Shown: piece by piece, positions 12,691 to 24,415 of the stretch
Position numbering within the stretch: position 1 is the first letter of the stretch
Layout: each line of letters starts with the position of its first letter
Assembly (NCBI GenBank): GCA_911728435.2
Contig: OU452198.1
Coordinates: forward strand, 2,294,001 to 2,358,000
Origin: Apoderus coryli
Taxonomy: Eukaryota; Arthropoda; Insecta; Coleoptera; Attelabidae
Length of the DNA: 64,000 bases
Direction of reading: 5' to 3'
The notes under the pieces: generated by a model
What the model was told of the DNA's origin: nothing
What the model saw: only the letters and a program-made list of their open reading frames with translations
Databases searched by the model: none
Made by a program: the position numbers and the translations under genes

Positions 12691-13016
12691 AAGACGTGAG
12701 GTCGCATGTAGATCTAATGCGTATACCGGGCGGCCCAAATAAATATACAGCCTTAAAGGCTTATGTGCGCTGGGATGATAATTCATAACCAAGATGATAG
12801 TCAAGATATTCGAATAATAAGGCGTACTTTGATAGTGCCTTAACAATAAATAAGGTTTGGTATACGATGTTATATACCTATCTCTTACGGTTTTCACCAA
12901 AATCATCAATTTGTGAAAATTTAGAGCCTTAGTAAAAAATTGAACTTTTTTCTATTAGACAGACCTGATTTTTTGATAAAAACAAAAAATCTAATTTATT
13001 TCCATAAAGCACTCAC
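12691..13016. other. Spacer between minisatellite and flotillin exon
   Basis: No conserved coding signal is seen. Two opposite-strand ORFs at 12597-12909 overlap the end of the minisatellite and are not credible. On the minus strand this is the start of the flotillin-2 intron that follows the exon at 13017-13313. Confidence 0.5.
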
Positions 13017-13313
13017 CTAAAATAGCTCTCAAATGTCCTTCCAAAGTCTGCAAGACCGTCATCTTAATCTCCTTGACTGTTTTGCCTAAAAACTGCTCCG
13101 AAGCTGTATGCAACAGCTCATCAGCTTTCATGATTTTACATTGGGCAACGCCTGTAACACTCAGCGGTACACCTTGAGCCGTTTCCACACCTTCACATTG
13201 TGGATTCAAGGTCATCACTTCTAATGATAATCGTTGGACATCCGTCACGAACCACCAGGCCCATGACCAGCCGCCTACGATGGTGACACGTTTGCGCGAT
13301 CCACAGCATCCAC
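13017..13313 (-). CDS. Flo2: Flotillin-2, internal exon (partial gene)
   Basis: The minus-strand exon is bounded by a good acceptor (cattccag at its 5' side) and donor (gtgagt at 13016-13011). Its 297 nt encode part of the SPFH/PHB domain near the N-terminus: GGCCGS, GGWSWAWWFVTDVQRLSLEV, then NPQCEGVETAQGVPLSVTGV and QFLGKTVKEIKMTVLQTLEG, ending HLRAILG. These are hallmark flotillin-2 (reggie-1) sequences. Flotillin-2 is a membrane-microdomain scaffold, anchored by acylation close to its N-terminus. An ATG-started reading at 13248 is an artefact; the true frame enters from an upstream exon with a split Gly codon. The 5' exon and the following exons were not found in the window, so flanking introns are very long. 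The GMC genes lie on the other strand upstream of this exon. Confidence 0.95.
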
Positions 13314-13407
13314 CTGGAATAAAATATATTTTTATATAAATCCGTGCAGCATTTTATTATATTAGTTTATTTATTAAATCCTTGTAAAAACTTGCAGGAT
13401 CAGATAA

Positions 13408-13660
13408 TCAATCAATTATTTTGCGTACAAGAACTTGGCCTAGAAGATCTGAAATATAAAATATGTACGTATAAATAGTGCCTCCAAAGAGAAGAAAAAT
13501 GACCAAAACCCGATACTTCAAAAAAATAGCCGATGTCTAAAACAAAACAAAAATTTATTAAATTTAGATAAATGACAAAAAGGTCATACAACTTATTACT
13601 TTTACACTAAAATATGGAGAGCTATTCGTCACTCGAGGGCAACAGTTTATTTTATTTTAA
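13408..13660. repeat. Dispersed repeat, copy 2 of 3
   Basis: It is nearly identical to 63568-63810 over about 240 bp, including gcgtacaagaacttggccta and agataaatgacaaaaaggtc. Part of it is also at 240-330. It lies in the flotillin-2 intron and contains no coding sequence. Confidence 0.85.
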
Positions 13661-14469
13661 ATAAACACATTAAATGATTAATTAAAAAAAATGATATAAG
13701 CGAAGAAACTACTAAATCAAGAGTCCTAAGTTCCAATAACTGCTCGTAATGGAGATACAAAACAGCTACATTCTAGAGTTACAATTACATGTGATTTTAC
13801 ACGTAAGATTTCCTGCTATTCTTGGAATTTTTCAAGAATTTTGCTTTCTTTCATTTCGATTATCGTTCTCACTTAACATGTAGGTATACATAAATTTATA
13901 GGCTAAAACCCTGACTTGCCATAGTTCCAATAGAGTGCTTCAGCAGACAGCAGGACTTCTCACAGAACATTCACAAGTATCCACATCTCCTAATAAGTGG
14001 AGGAATTCATGTCGGCTTTCAGTATATTTACGTATGACCGATTGCGAAGGTTTTTGCTTGAAATCAATCTACTTGCTTTGAACAACATCAATATAGTGGA
14101 AGCACATGGAGCTAACCGGCTAAAGGAGGACATGGGATTGAATTGCATATCTTTAGCATGATATTAAACCAACAAGGTAAGATGCAGAAGAGATAAATGC
14201 AACTTTAATAGGACTGGTGACAACGTACCTGCTCATTCTTCTTCAATATCACTTTACTCAAGAATTTAACTATGGTATTAGAAAAACTGCACGGAATTAA
14301 CTGACACATCACAAATTGGAACTGATTTCTTGAAGCTTCGAATGAACCAACCAGTAAAGAACTACATCAAGAAGATAGAAAACCAACATCCTTCACTATG
14401 CGAAGCACATTCCAGCAGAAAGGAAGATGCAGAATAACTTAACCGACATTGTAGATTGTTTTATCGGAG
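13661..14469. other. Unannotated intronic DNA
   Basis: Moderately AT-rich with no long ORF. The last few hundred bases before 14470 may be the 3' UTR of the minus-strand LINE that follows. Confidence 0.4.
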
Positions 14470-16000
14470 TCGTTTAGGCGGTTTGGCCTCACCTCACTTC
14501 GACCTGCAGAAGATCTTTTGTGAATGACTCTAATCTATGAATTGCCCAGCTGTCCCACACTTTTCATAAAGTTGATTATTTCTCTGGGGGCTAAATTCCT
14601 TGCCTTGTCGGGTGTTAGGGTCACGCCTCCAAGGTGTTTTAGCTTTTTGCAGAAAAGTGCCATGCCTTGACAGAGCACGTGTTCTGTTGTCTCTGTTGCG
14701 TCTTCGCAAAACCGACAAGTGTCGTCCTCGGTTAGGCCCATCTTTTTGAGATGGTACTTCACTGGGTGGTGTCCCGTAAAAAGGCCTGTAATTCGCCTTA
14801 GGTCGCATCTCTCCAGTTGGATAAGCTTCCCTGCGTTGGCCTCTGAAGGTTTGATAAACTTTTTTGATTGTCTTAGGCCTGGAGTGTTTCTCCAGTAGGA
14901 CTTAAGTTGTTCCTTTTCCCATCTCCGAAGTTCTTCCTTCATATGGCTTTTTGGAAGGCGAAAGATAGGTTCCGGACCGCAGAACGGAGCGTTTGCGCCC
15001 TCTTTTGCAAGTTGGTCCGCCGCTTCGTTCCCCTCTATGCCTTCATGTCCTGGCACCCATGTCAGAGTAATCTTTTTCCCGTAAGCTGCCAGTTACTTTA
15101 GGGTCTGTTTGCATTCCCATGCTAGCTTTGACGTGAAGGTGTAAGACCTCAGTGCTTTTAACGCAGCTTGACTGTCTGACATAAAATTGATCTGCCGTTC
15201 CGGGATGCCTCTCTGCAGGCACTCTTGAGCACAACGATTAATAGCGTTGATCTCTGCTTGGAATATAGTGGGACTTTTCCCGAGAGATTCAGAGAGCCTG
15301 CAATTAGGCCGGTATACTCACATGCCTGTGTTCCCTTCTATTCCTTTTGAACCGTCGGTATACCAGACGGATGTGTTTTCTGGGAATCGTGGTTCCCCAT
15401 TTAACCATTTTTGACGGTGTGCAATGACCACTTCAAATGGGATTTGAAAATCATGTTTGCGTGGCAAAGCGTCCGACGGTTTTCTTCCTGAATCCAAAGG
15501 TATTAGATTCAGGATTCCCATGTGTCCCTCTAGATCACCAGATTTTTATTCCATTACCTGTGCCAGTTTCAGAGCGCTAATTGCTGCCTCTTTTTTGACT
15601 AGAACAGGCAAAGGTATTAGATGGAGCATCGTTTCCATCGCTGCTGTGGGGCAAGTTCGCATTGCCCCTGTTATTCTTAAACATGCAAGCCGTTGCAACT
15701 TTTGAAGACGGCATTGTGTATGCTTAATATCAACTTTTGGCCACCATACTATTGAGGCGTATGTAACCATGGGTTTGATAACTGTTTGGTAGACCCAGTA
15801 TGTGAGCTTTGGCTTTAGCCCCCAAGTCCTACCGAGTATCCTGTGACACGTCCATATGGCCGCTGTGGCTTTCGATATGGTTTTCTCTATATGCTGATTC
15901 CAGATTAGTCGTTTATCCAGGATTACTCCCAGGTATTTGACTTTATCCGAAAGACTTACTGCTGAGAGTGGGGTTAATAATAATAATAAGATGATCTGAA
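14470..16000 (-). mobile_element. 5'-truncated LINE with RNase H domain
   Basis: Read on the minus strand in three frames: the RT thumb region (YLGVILDKRLIWNQHI, then VKPMVTYASIVWWP) at 15546-15970; RNase H opening VWYTDGSKGIEG at 15318-15521; and RNase H end GHEGIEGNEAADQLA plus a C-terminal region with CRFCEDATETTEHVLC, a CCHC-like finger, at 14535-15056. The palm with the catalytic YADD is missing because the 5' end is truncated. LINEs with RNase H belong to the I, LOA, R1 and Ingi lineages. Frameshifts make it dead. Confidence 0.85.
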
Positions 16001-16400
16001 TAAAACGACGTCTACTCCACAAAATGATTTATATATACACGTTAAAATCTTGTTTTTAAATGCCAGACATGTTTCGAACTACACGTCCATCATCAGTGGC
16101 TTAAGGAACCTTATATAATATTGTTAGATGTGAGGGTCGTACTGCATATAAACATTAATAGAGAGTTTTTACATTGATTTAAACGTTTATACACATCACC
16201 TTGTTGGAAATAAATTAAATGTTAAATTAATAAAATAAAATTATATAGTTAAATGTTTGAAAATTTGTTAATTATTTTTGTTTCCGTTCTGCGTTTCTTT
16301 CTTTTTCTCATTTTCAAAGGAAATTAAATTAAAATTTATATGATCTGGTAAGAGCCCACAACAGTATGGCTGTTTTAAGATTCACAATAATAATAAATTT
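16001..16400 (-). mobile_element. Hammerhead-bearing (Penelope-like) element end
   Basis: A short AT-rich element without ORF that carries a hammerhead ribozyme motif on the minus strand. Assignment to Penelope-like elements rests on that ribozyme type and on the similar units at 27.5, 34.3 and 50.4 kb; RT and GIY-YIG domains are absent. Boundaries are approximate. Confidence 0.45.
16062..16100 (-). ncRNA. Hammerhead ribozyme motif 1
   Basis: On the minus strand the order is GCCA, CTGATGA, one extra T, GGAC-GTGTA-GTTC (stem II with one G-U pair), GAAA, CATG (tiny palindromic stem III), TC (cleavage after C), TGGC. The two stem I strands GCCA and TGGC pair perfectly. The core fits CUGANGA ... 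GAAA ... NUH. The extra U after the core is shared with motifs 2 and 3. Confidence 0.65.
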
Positions 16401-17830
16401 AACCGACATAATACAGGTCTGAAACTAGAAGAACTCAACTCCAACCCATGGATGATAATGACGGGCCTACGATCAATTCTGTGATTACTCCCACTCCTAG
16501 GGAAAAGTCGTGTAACTATTGAAAGATAGTGTAGATCCTGTTGACGCGACGCGAAGGTTCATCAGACAGATCTGGCACTAGAAAACGGACGCTTAAACGC
16601 TAAAGCGAAGGTGGCGATAAAACAGGACAAGTTTTCTCAGAACAACCAGTTTACTGAACGTCCTGTGTGACACCGAGAGCCCTGGACAACTCGCAGTGAT
16701 TCCTAATATAAGCCGTTTGGTGTCAGAAGCCTCATTATACACTGAGCTATAGATTATCAGGTATTCAACAAGATGTTGACTGTTGATGTTCACTGTTGAT
16801 ATTGGACTGTTTATTTAGGTCTGCGTCATGCTCTCTGCTGGTGAGGAGACGCTAGGTTATATGCGACGAAAACATCAGGACGAAACTGATGAAGAGATGC
16901 AAAGACTTATAGACACTACTAAGCGTAAAGCATTCATCAGCCCGTAACCTTCAGTGAAACAGGAAAAGTTGCTAAAGGCCTTGTTCATGATAGTACACTT
17001 AATAATTAGTCTCTGAAGACTCTATTTTCGATAATATATTTGGTTTCAGGACCATTATAACACTAAGCTTCAGCTCGTGCAATGTAAAAATATAGCCTGT
17101 AACTTATGTAGGCTTTGGACTCATTTACTAGTTCACGTTAATAACACACCAGTACAAGTACTTACACTTATTTGGAATGAAAGACAACGGAGAAATATTC
17201 GCATAAATTACATCCGTACAAATAAAACCTTCAATATATTTCTCAATTTAACTTTTATACATTCTTCGCTTGGTCGGATTGAAGAAATTAAGTACCGTTT
17301 CTTTGGTTGATGTTAAACACATAAGCCCGTACCACCAATACCACCGAGCGGTATTGAAGAAAGTGCAGTTGAATTGTGGATACACAGTGGCTGAAAAAAA
17401 TATTTTGACTAAACGATCATCAATATCACTACACTTCACTAGGTTGAAGCATGTTCTTCAGGAGTAGTGCTGAGCGTTTATTTGGCCTTCTTCCACCAAT
17501 ATTGATTTCATCTGGTCCTGCAGCAGCGAGTTTTTGGTATAGTTTAGCCAAAGTTAATTTAAAATATATAAATTTACAATTGCAGCGTTTTTTGATACAT
17601 TTCTCCCTCGTATATAAGACGTATAATAAATCATGCCTGCCAAAGGATACCGACAGTAATAAAAATAACTACAGTGACTGGACAAGATTTATATGTGCAA
17701 AGGCAGCGTCTTTTAAATATTTATCATCAGTTAAGGTCTGCAAATAATGAAGTGACGAATACACATATCAAAAAACTTTTACGTTCTATAGAGAATGTCA
17801 CTGACTAAGTGAGTAAAATTTGTTGTTAGT
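16401..17830. other. Unannotated DNA
   Basis: Several ORFs of 60-98 codons occur on both strands (16593-16793, 17077-17310, 17451-17747). None shows a motif I recognise. Probably decayed transposon sequence. Confidence 0.4.
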
Positions 17831-18300
17831 TTATACTATCAGCAGCGTATTACTATAAATGTATATACAGGCTGTTGTACGACCGGTCATGTCGTACGCG
17901 TCAGCGAGGTCATACCGGAGAAAACTGGAAGCAAAGGAGAACAAGGCTATCAGAATAGCATTAGACGCACCATGGTTCGTGAGGAACGACCGAATCCGGA
18001 GGGACTTAGGTCTCGACTCCTTGACGGAACATCTCGCACAGCGAGCAACAACGGTCTTTGAAAGGACTACGACCCCGAGGAACAAGCAAGGAGGTTCAAG
18101 AGGCCAAGATGCCAACTATGACCCTAGGCTCTATATGGTGAAGACAACGTCGACGCAACGGCGTACAAAAAGACACAATCCTCGCGGAAGAAACGGCAGA
18201 AGTTCCAAACTACTAGCAGACCAAACGAGAAAGGGAGATGATAGATAGGACATAGTCCCAGGTCTTCTGAAACGAAAGGAAAGCTCCGGGAGAAATAGAA
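17831..18300 (+). mobile_element. Jockey-like LINE, RT C-terminal fragment
   Basis: 17859-18248 reads YIQAVVRPVMSYAS, then ENKAIRIALDAPWFVRN and DRIRRDLGLDSLTEH, the conserved post-palm region of Jockey/BS-type LINEs. The same region recurs in the element at 19.0-20.1 kb and at 46.25-46.36 kb. The G+C content is visibly higher than the surroundings. Confidence 0.85.
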
Positions 18301-18441
18301 GTCTTCCCTCCAGAAATCTGCGATCAGATAGCTCCTTCCACCGGAGAGGTTTTAGTGGGTATTAGCTGGGACACCTTCCCAAGCTTGAGTCGCCACACTC
18401 ACCTGCGGATAACAGGTGGTCGTGCCTAAAAGCATTTCCTC

Positions 18442-18447
18442 TATAAA
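18442..18447 (+). promoter_or_regulatory. TATA box of the H2B copy
   Basis: TATAAA lies about 120 bp upstream of the ATG of the H2B pseudogene. The presence of an upstream promoter suggests a DNA-level copy of a histone gene, not a processed mRNA. Confidence 0.5.
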
Positions 18448-18564
18448 AAAAAAGTGCACCCACATATTTTCATTGACTACGATCGTGTTCACATTGTTGC
18501 AGTGTTATTATTATTATTATTATTTGTGTGTGTGTTGCTTTTCGTTTTAGACTGAATAACAACA

Positions 18565-18936
18565 ATGCCGCCGAAAACAGGTGGTAAATAAGCTAAAAAG
18601 GCTGGAAAAGCTCAGAAAAACATCTCCAAAACCGATAAGAAAAAGAAGCGCAGGAGGAAGGAAAGTTATGCCATCTATATTTATAAAGTATTAAAACAAG
18701 TTCATCCGGATACTGGTATTTCGAGTAAAGCTATGTCAATCATGAATTCATTTGTGAATGACATATTTGAACGTATTGCCGCTGAAGCTGCGAGACTAGC
18801 CGATTACAATAAACGTTCAACAATCACATGTAGAGAAATTCAAACTGCTGTCCGTCTCCTGTTGCCAGGAGATTTGGCAAAGCACGCTGTGAGTTAGGGT
18901 ACAAAAGCAGTCACTCAATATACTAGTTCAAAATAA
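18565..18936 (+). pseudogene. Histone H2B pseudogene
   Basis: The 124-codon frame from ATG to the terminal TAA matches H2B at full length: N-terminal Lys-rich tail, [52 protein letters not shown] and the end TKAVTQYTSSK. Two in-frame stops break it: TAA at 18589-18591 (codon 9, in the tail) and TAG at 18895-18897 (codon 111, where the family has Glu of SEGTK). Several conserved positions are changed, e.g. Asp for His before YNKRS and Cys for Ser in TITSRE. The C-terminal alpha-C helix would be lost. It sits between two Jockey fragments, away from any other histone gene, so it is a stray copy of the histone repeat. Confidence 0.95.
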
Positions 18937-19019
18937 TTTTGTTCGCACGCATGATGGACCACCACCTCCTCCTCCGAAAGGAGAACGTTTAAACATAATA
19001 TAATTATATATAAAAATCA

Positions 19020-20150
19020 AGGCAATTTTCAACCCAATCATAGAAACACACACTTATCCGGATCCATGGAAAGAATCCAAAGTTGTCTCAAACTTTAAAG
19101 TTGGTGACAGGTCTCACAGAAATAACTATAGCTCTATTTCCTTACAATCCAACTCTTTTTCTCTCGTCTCATCCCGAGTTGTTATTCGAGAGAAAATCTC
19201 ACTCGCCTCGTCGGGAGAGAGCGGACGACAAGATCTCTTCTCGACGTCAACACTGGGCAAGAGCCCAGAACTACGTATATGTAAAGCTTTGAAGCATTTT
19301 ATCCAAAGAACGCGTCAGGACAGGGAAGGAGATTTCGGAACCACCGACCCTGGAGGCCGGCATGCCGTAGGGGTCTGTCTATCTCCCCATCTTTACCAGC
19401 GACATCCCAAGGACAGACCAGAACACCTTGGCGCTCTACGCAGACCACACCGCCCTGATTGCCCGCAGTCGCTGTGCGGAATTGGTGACAAGATACCTGC
19501 AGCGAGCAGCGGACAACTTTACCAAATGCTGCAGGTGGAAGACAAAGATTAATGCCGACGACTTTGTCAACATCGAGGGTACTGACACACGTACGTAGTT
19601 CGGGGTAAATTTGGACAGATCCCTGTCACATCGAGAATAGCATCACGACTGCCAAAGGCATCATTTCGAAGCTCTATACCCGATGATCTGCAGAAGAAGC
19701 AAGATGCCCTGCAGGTCAAGCTCCAAATGGTTAAGGCAGTAGTGCGACCTGCCTTGATCTATGCCAGTTCAGCATCGGGACACGCGGCACCATCGTACCT
19801 GAAACGATTAGAGGCCACGGAGAACAAGGCAAGAATGATGGCAGTGAGAGCACCGTGATTTGTGTCAAACGCACAGATCCGAAGAGTCCTCAAACTCGAC
19901 GCCCTGAGGGACGTCATGAGGTTGAGAGGGCAGAAGACATATGCAAACCCACTGATTCGCGAAGCAGTCAAGTACAACGTAGAAGACGGTGCCAGGCGGT
20001 ACCGGAGACTCTGACGATAGAATCCCCAGCACTAAGACACCAATTCATATGTTCACAATAGCAACAGACGACAATCAACAACAGAAGACTACAGCAACTG
20101 AGGACAATCAAACGAAGATATGGAAAAGGGACGGTTCCCCAGCCATACTG
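19020..20150 (+). mobile_element. Jockey-like LINE remnant
   Basis: Broken frames give PDPWKESKVV and NNYSSISLQSN (RT fingers), GVCLSPHLY in a shifted frame, LYADHTALIARSR (YADD altered to YADH), RAADNFTKCCRWKTKINADD, then AVVRPALIYASSAS and AQIRRVLKLDALRDVMRLRG. A large deletion separates the fingers from the palm. The element is related to the fragments at 17.8-18.3 kb and 45.5-46.4 kb. Confidence 0.8.
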
Positions 20151-21099
20151 CAAAGATAAGGCAGAGTTTTAGTTTGGGTTAGAATCCCACACTACCTAGG
20201 GAACTTAATATAAGCAACTCCCTAGGTGTCATGACGATTTCTCTGCCTTGGTGAAAATAAAAAAAAATACGAGGATAGTGTGACGAGGTATGATGCTGGG
20301 AGCTTTTTATTATGTAGGTAGTTTATAAAAGTTTGTAAGTAATCTGATATTACCTTGTTTATTTGTTCAATTTTTGGTACACCACGTATTAAAGTGAATA
20401 GTGAGATCACAACTGTAGTAACCATGGTTCGAACTATAAGCAAGAATATTAGTTACGGATAGAAGGACATTAAATTTATTCGATAAAGTTGCGGCCAACG
20501 CACCTTGCTAGCTTATTCCGTTTCATCTTTATTTATATAACTATACCTACAAGTTCAAGATCAACTTCTTATTATCTGCTTCATTCTCTTTTAACTTAGA
20601 GAAGCCCTATTTTGTTGTTGTTGTTGTTGTTGTTTAGACAGACAAAAAGTAGTAGTGTTAGTGGAAGAAAGAGTTGTAGAAGTGTCAATAAAGTTTCTAA
20701 CTGTAATAATATGTGTATTTTATTAAAAATATTAACGGACAGTATTCTGCACGTAAGTGGAACTTACCTATATAAATTGAAAGTTTGCTGACACGCATCA
20801 TAAGGTAAGTTTAAAGAAAAAATCATTCAAAGCAGTTATAGATTAATAATAATAATAGTCTTTATTGATTGAGCAATGTGTACAAACTTTAGATGATACC
20901 AAAAAAGGATAGATCTTCTACATTGCGATGCAAAATATCACAATGAACTTTTCTTCAATCAAAAGGCGAAGTTTAGCTATGAAGCTAGTTTTTACTTAAC
21001 CCTTATAGCACTATCCTTAAATTACCACATTTCTATATTCAATAAATGATAAGTGTGATATTTAAAACAGAGCAAAACTATCATCCTGAGAATAGCTAA
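20151..21099. other. Non-coding DNA with TTG microsatellite
   Basis: A (ttg)n run lies at about 20612-20634. At 20845-20940 the sequence opening taataataatagtctttatt resembles the 3' tail of a minus-strand LINE. No gene is seen. Confidence 0.45.
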
Positions 21100-21101
21100 T
21101 A

Positions 21102-22210
21102 CAGGGTATTTCATAATATTATAGCGCGCGTCCAAGAATATGTAAAAAAGTTTCTATTAACTTACCATTTAAAATGCACCATTTTCGAGATACCGAACCG
21201 ATTATATATAATTGACATTGAAAAAAAATCTTTTGTAAGCATTTTCTACTCATAATATGCTATGTTTTGTGAAAGATTTTATTTTAAAACATAATTGGTG
21301 ATGATTTTGAAGGAGTAATGGGTGTTTCCCCCCCCCCCCCCCCCAATCTGTACACCACTGGAAAAGTACAGTTTTAAGATATCAATTTGAACCGCCAATG
21401 TTTACTACGCAAAAAAGGTACTCTTGGTCATAAGCTCTAAAGTTGACCATTTCCGAGGAAAATCAACTTCTTGAAAAATATGGTAAATTTTTTGAAATAA
21501 ATTATTAAACGAAATTCATTTAAACGTTAGAACAAGTAACAAAACCAAACGACAACTTCATAATTGCAAAATTAACCAAAAAAACAATATCAAATCTTAC
21601 ACAGTTAAATTAATTGTTGGAAATGTTCGCCGTTAGCTTCAATGCACGCAGCAATTCTTCGAAGCATTGGATGTCTAACACGCAAGAAAATTCCCGGAGT
21701 GTTCCGAATAATGTCGCAAGATGCAACATTTTCAACTGGAGTAGCGTAGACTAGGGTTGTCAGATGGCTGAAAGTTCGGGAGATCCCGGGGGCCAAGGGT
21801 GTGGACCTCTTCAACCGATCCAACGGTCTTGGTATTCGTTGTCCAAGTATTGACGAGCAACCAAAGTAAAGTTGCATCATGCATAAAGTACATGTTTTGT
21901 CTTACTTCAAGCGGTACATCTTCTAGTAGCTCCGGTAGTACTTCTTCTAGAAATTGTCGATAATCTGTTCGGTAAAAAATGTGGGCCTATCAAATGATCA
22001 CCGACAAAGCCAGCCCAATCATTCACGGAAAATTGTTGCTGATGATGGGCTTCTGCCATTTCATGTGGACTTTCTTCAGCCCATATGTGGTTATTGTGAA
22101 AATAGAAAATACCATCTCCCGAGAAAGATGCTTCATCGGAAAACAGAACTTCGGCTGCAAACTGAAGATTTTGAGCTATTTTGTCTTGCATCTCTTAGCA
22201 ATAAGGCTAG
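21102..22210 (-). mobile_element. Tc1/mariner-like DNA transposon remnant
   Basis: The left end is TA followed by cagggtatttcataatatta, a TIR-like terminus with TA target. 21605-22191 on the minus strand encodes LFSDEASFSGDGIF (first catalytic Asp region), HNNHIWAEESPHE, LIGPHFLPNRL and LEDVPLEVRQNMYFMHDAT (second catalytic Asp) with frameshifts. The right end is lost next to the LINE beginning near 22280. Confidence 0.75.
21328..21344. repeat. Poly-C tract, 17 C
   Basis: An uninterrupted run of 17 cytosines in otherwise AT-rich DNA, inside the transposon remnant. Confidence 0.9.
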
Positions 22211-22279
22211 TACTCTTTGAATATCGTAGGGATACAAACACACTCTCAGCCAACCTCAAAACCATTTAAAATTATGTCC

Positions 22280-23454
22280 AGGCCGATGCTCCTCAGATTG
22301 GGGTCAAACTGGATATACATCTTTACGGCATTGTATGTGAAATTCCTTTGGAACAAGGCAGTGTGGTGGCGGGGCATTGAAAGAAGGTCATCTTTTCTTA
22401 AAGACCTCTGCAGTAGATCACGCCGACGCAGACAAGTTTCCCTATCAAATACTGTGGAATGTTTTTTAAGACTTTTAAGAAGTATTTATGAAAGTGCGAC
22501 AATGGAAGTCAAATCCACTCAGGGGTTTTCTAGCCCTATTGATATTACTCAGGGTGTTTTACAGGGCGATTCATTGAGCCCACTTATATTTTCCTCCTTT
22601 ATTGCGGACATATAACCCTGTTTTTGCAATGCGGGAGCACAATTGCTTAATTTAGATAACAAAAATTATCTTGTCGGATTCGGAGGTGGACTTCAAACTG
22701 TTTGCCTGTATGGGGTCAGCGCTGCGTCGAAATTATAGAGAGAGTGCAAGTCTGTTTTTTTAAAAAACTCCTCCATCTACCGACAAGTACCCCTGACTCC
22801 GTGGTCCGAGTAGAAGCAGGTAGAGTAAAACTTGTTTACTCACTCGCTAAGCTTACCCTCAAGTGGGTTATCAAAATCTTGGAGATAGATGGCAACAGAC
22901 CTATTTGGATTTATTGACTTTCACTTTCCCTGGTCACCCCAAATGAACAGTAGCTTCTTAAGAAGAAATAAGAAAACAAATCTTATTATGTCCGAGAAAC
23001 TTTACATCACATTCTGTTTGAATGCCCAATTTACGCCCCAATTAGGCCGCCACAACTCGCGGTATCATCCCTTGATGACTTGGTTAGTGCCCTAAATCGT
23101 ATTAATCTGCGGTTAGCCAAACAGATCTGCTCGTTTATTGTGGATATCCTTAAATTAAGATCATTTATTATGAACGAGTAGGAATTTTGTTTGTTTGTAG
23201 TTGTAATTTGTTTTTGTTCTCTTTTTAGTTTTCGTTTTCATATTATTATTGGATTGTTTTTTTTTTCTGTTTTTCTTTTTGTTATTTTTCTTTTGTTTAT
23301 ATATTTCTTAATTGGATAGGATGATCGTTAAGATGTTATATTATTGTTATTGTAGTATTGTACGAGTATTATCATATGTACCATGTATCAAACCGAGCTC
23401 ATTGTTGGAAAACTGTATGTTTTGGGAACAATAAAGTTGATTTGATTGATTGAT
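22280..23454 (+). mobile_element. LINE remnant with (TTGA)n tail
   Basis: 22217-22615 includes FLRLLRSIYESATMEVK and ITQGVLQGDSLSPLIF, the RT block before the catalytic Asp pair; the Asp pair itself is deleted. 22702-22917 reads FFKKLLHLPTSTPDSVVRVE, a conserved LINE C-terminal region. The 3' end is clear: AATAAAGTTGATTTGATTGA and one more TTGAT-type unit, ending near 23454. Confidence 0.8.
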
Positions 23455-24415
23455 ACTGGGTGTCAATAGCGTGGTACTTCTAATAGAGAGCTGGCTACCG
23501 ATATTTAGGGATGACTGCTCTCAGACTAGACACCATTTAAGCGCACAATTTCAGTTGAACTAGTTACTACTTGCCTCTATTATTTCCAAACCCAACCAAC
23601 CTGTCATGTTAATCATGCTAAAATGCACGTAGACTTAAGTCTTTCGACAACGGTAGTAAATACACCTACTCATAAATTTTGAAATAAATTTTACAAAACG
23701 AAACACTTACTGAATTCTAATGAACTGAATAATTCAAATGTAACACTAACTTCAATAATGCAATAATTTAAATCTGTAATCGATGACATGTATGGTACAT
23801 TGTAAAACAATTCTTTGTAATATCTATTAGTAACACGTTCTGTCTCTGTTTATTACCTGGAGGTACCCATGTCTGTCTTTGTTTTTATTAATGAAAATCG
23901 TTCGTTTTTGGAAGGGCCTTTAAAAAATAATAATGAAAGTGATACTTTTCTTGTATTGTTTTAGTTAGTTAACACATTGATTGTCAAATTGGTAGTAGTT
24001 AGTAATACTGTTTTTGTTGTTTTATATAATTTTTTGTGTTTGTGTAGTGATAAATGATCATAGTTGTTCAATTTAAGGATCTGGAAAATGGTGTTTTTTA
24101 ATCGACGTATGTGTTGTTTTTTTTTTTAATACACTGGTGTGCACACAATTAGAAATCTTCATCGGGTTTTCGATTGTTCCTTCTGTTGTTAACCTCTGAC
24201 TAATAGAATTTGCTGAAGAAAATCACAATAAATTGTCTTTTTATTCATTTGCAAAGGACTGCCGATGGACTGCTCATCAAGATGTGTTCTAATGGCGGTT
24301 CTGTTCAAGCATTTGCAGCACATTTTCTTAGTCTAGCAATCATCACTGGTGGTTATTCAGGTGTAATAGGTGAAGTGCCGCTTCACCAAAAATAAATAAT
24401 AAAAACATAAAACTA
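23455..24415. other. Unannotated DNA
   Basis: An ORF at 24210-24395 (61 aa) has no motif I recognise. The rest is AT-rich and without features. Confidence 0.4.

Noticed and set aside
17451..17747. 98-aa ORF
   Set aside because: No family signature and no splice or start context. Probably chance or transposon debris.
18565..18936. Functional histone H2B gene
   Set aside because: Stops at codons 9 and 111 remove any intact histone fold product.
24210..24395. 61-aa ORF
   Set aside because: No recognised domain and AT-rich context; not supported as an exon.
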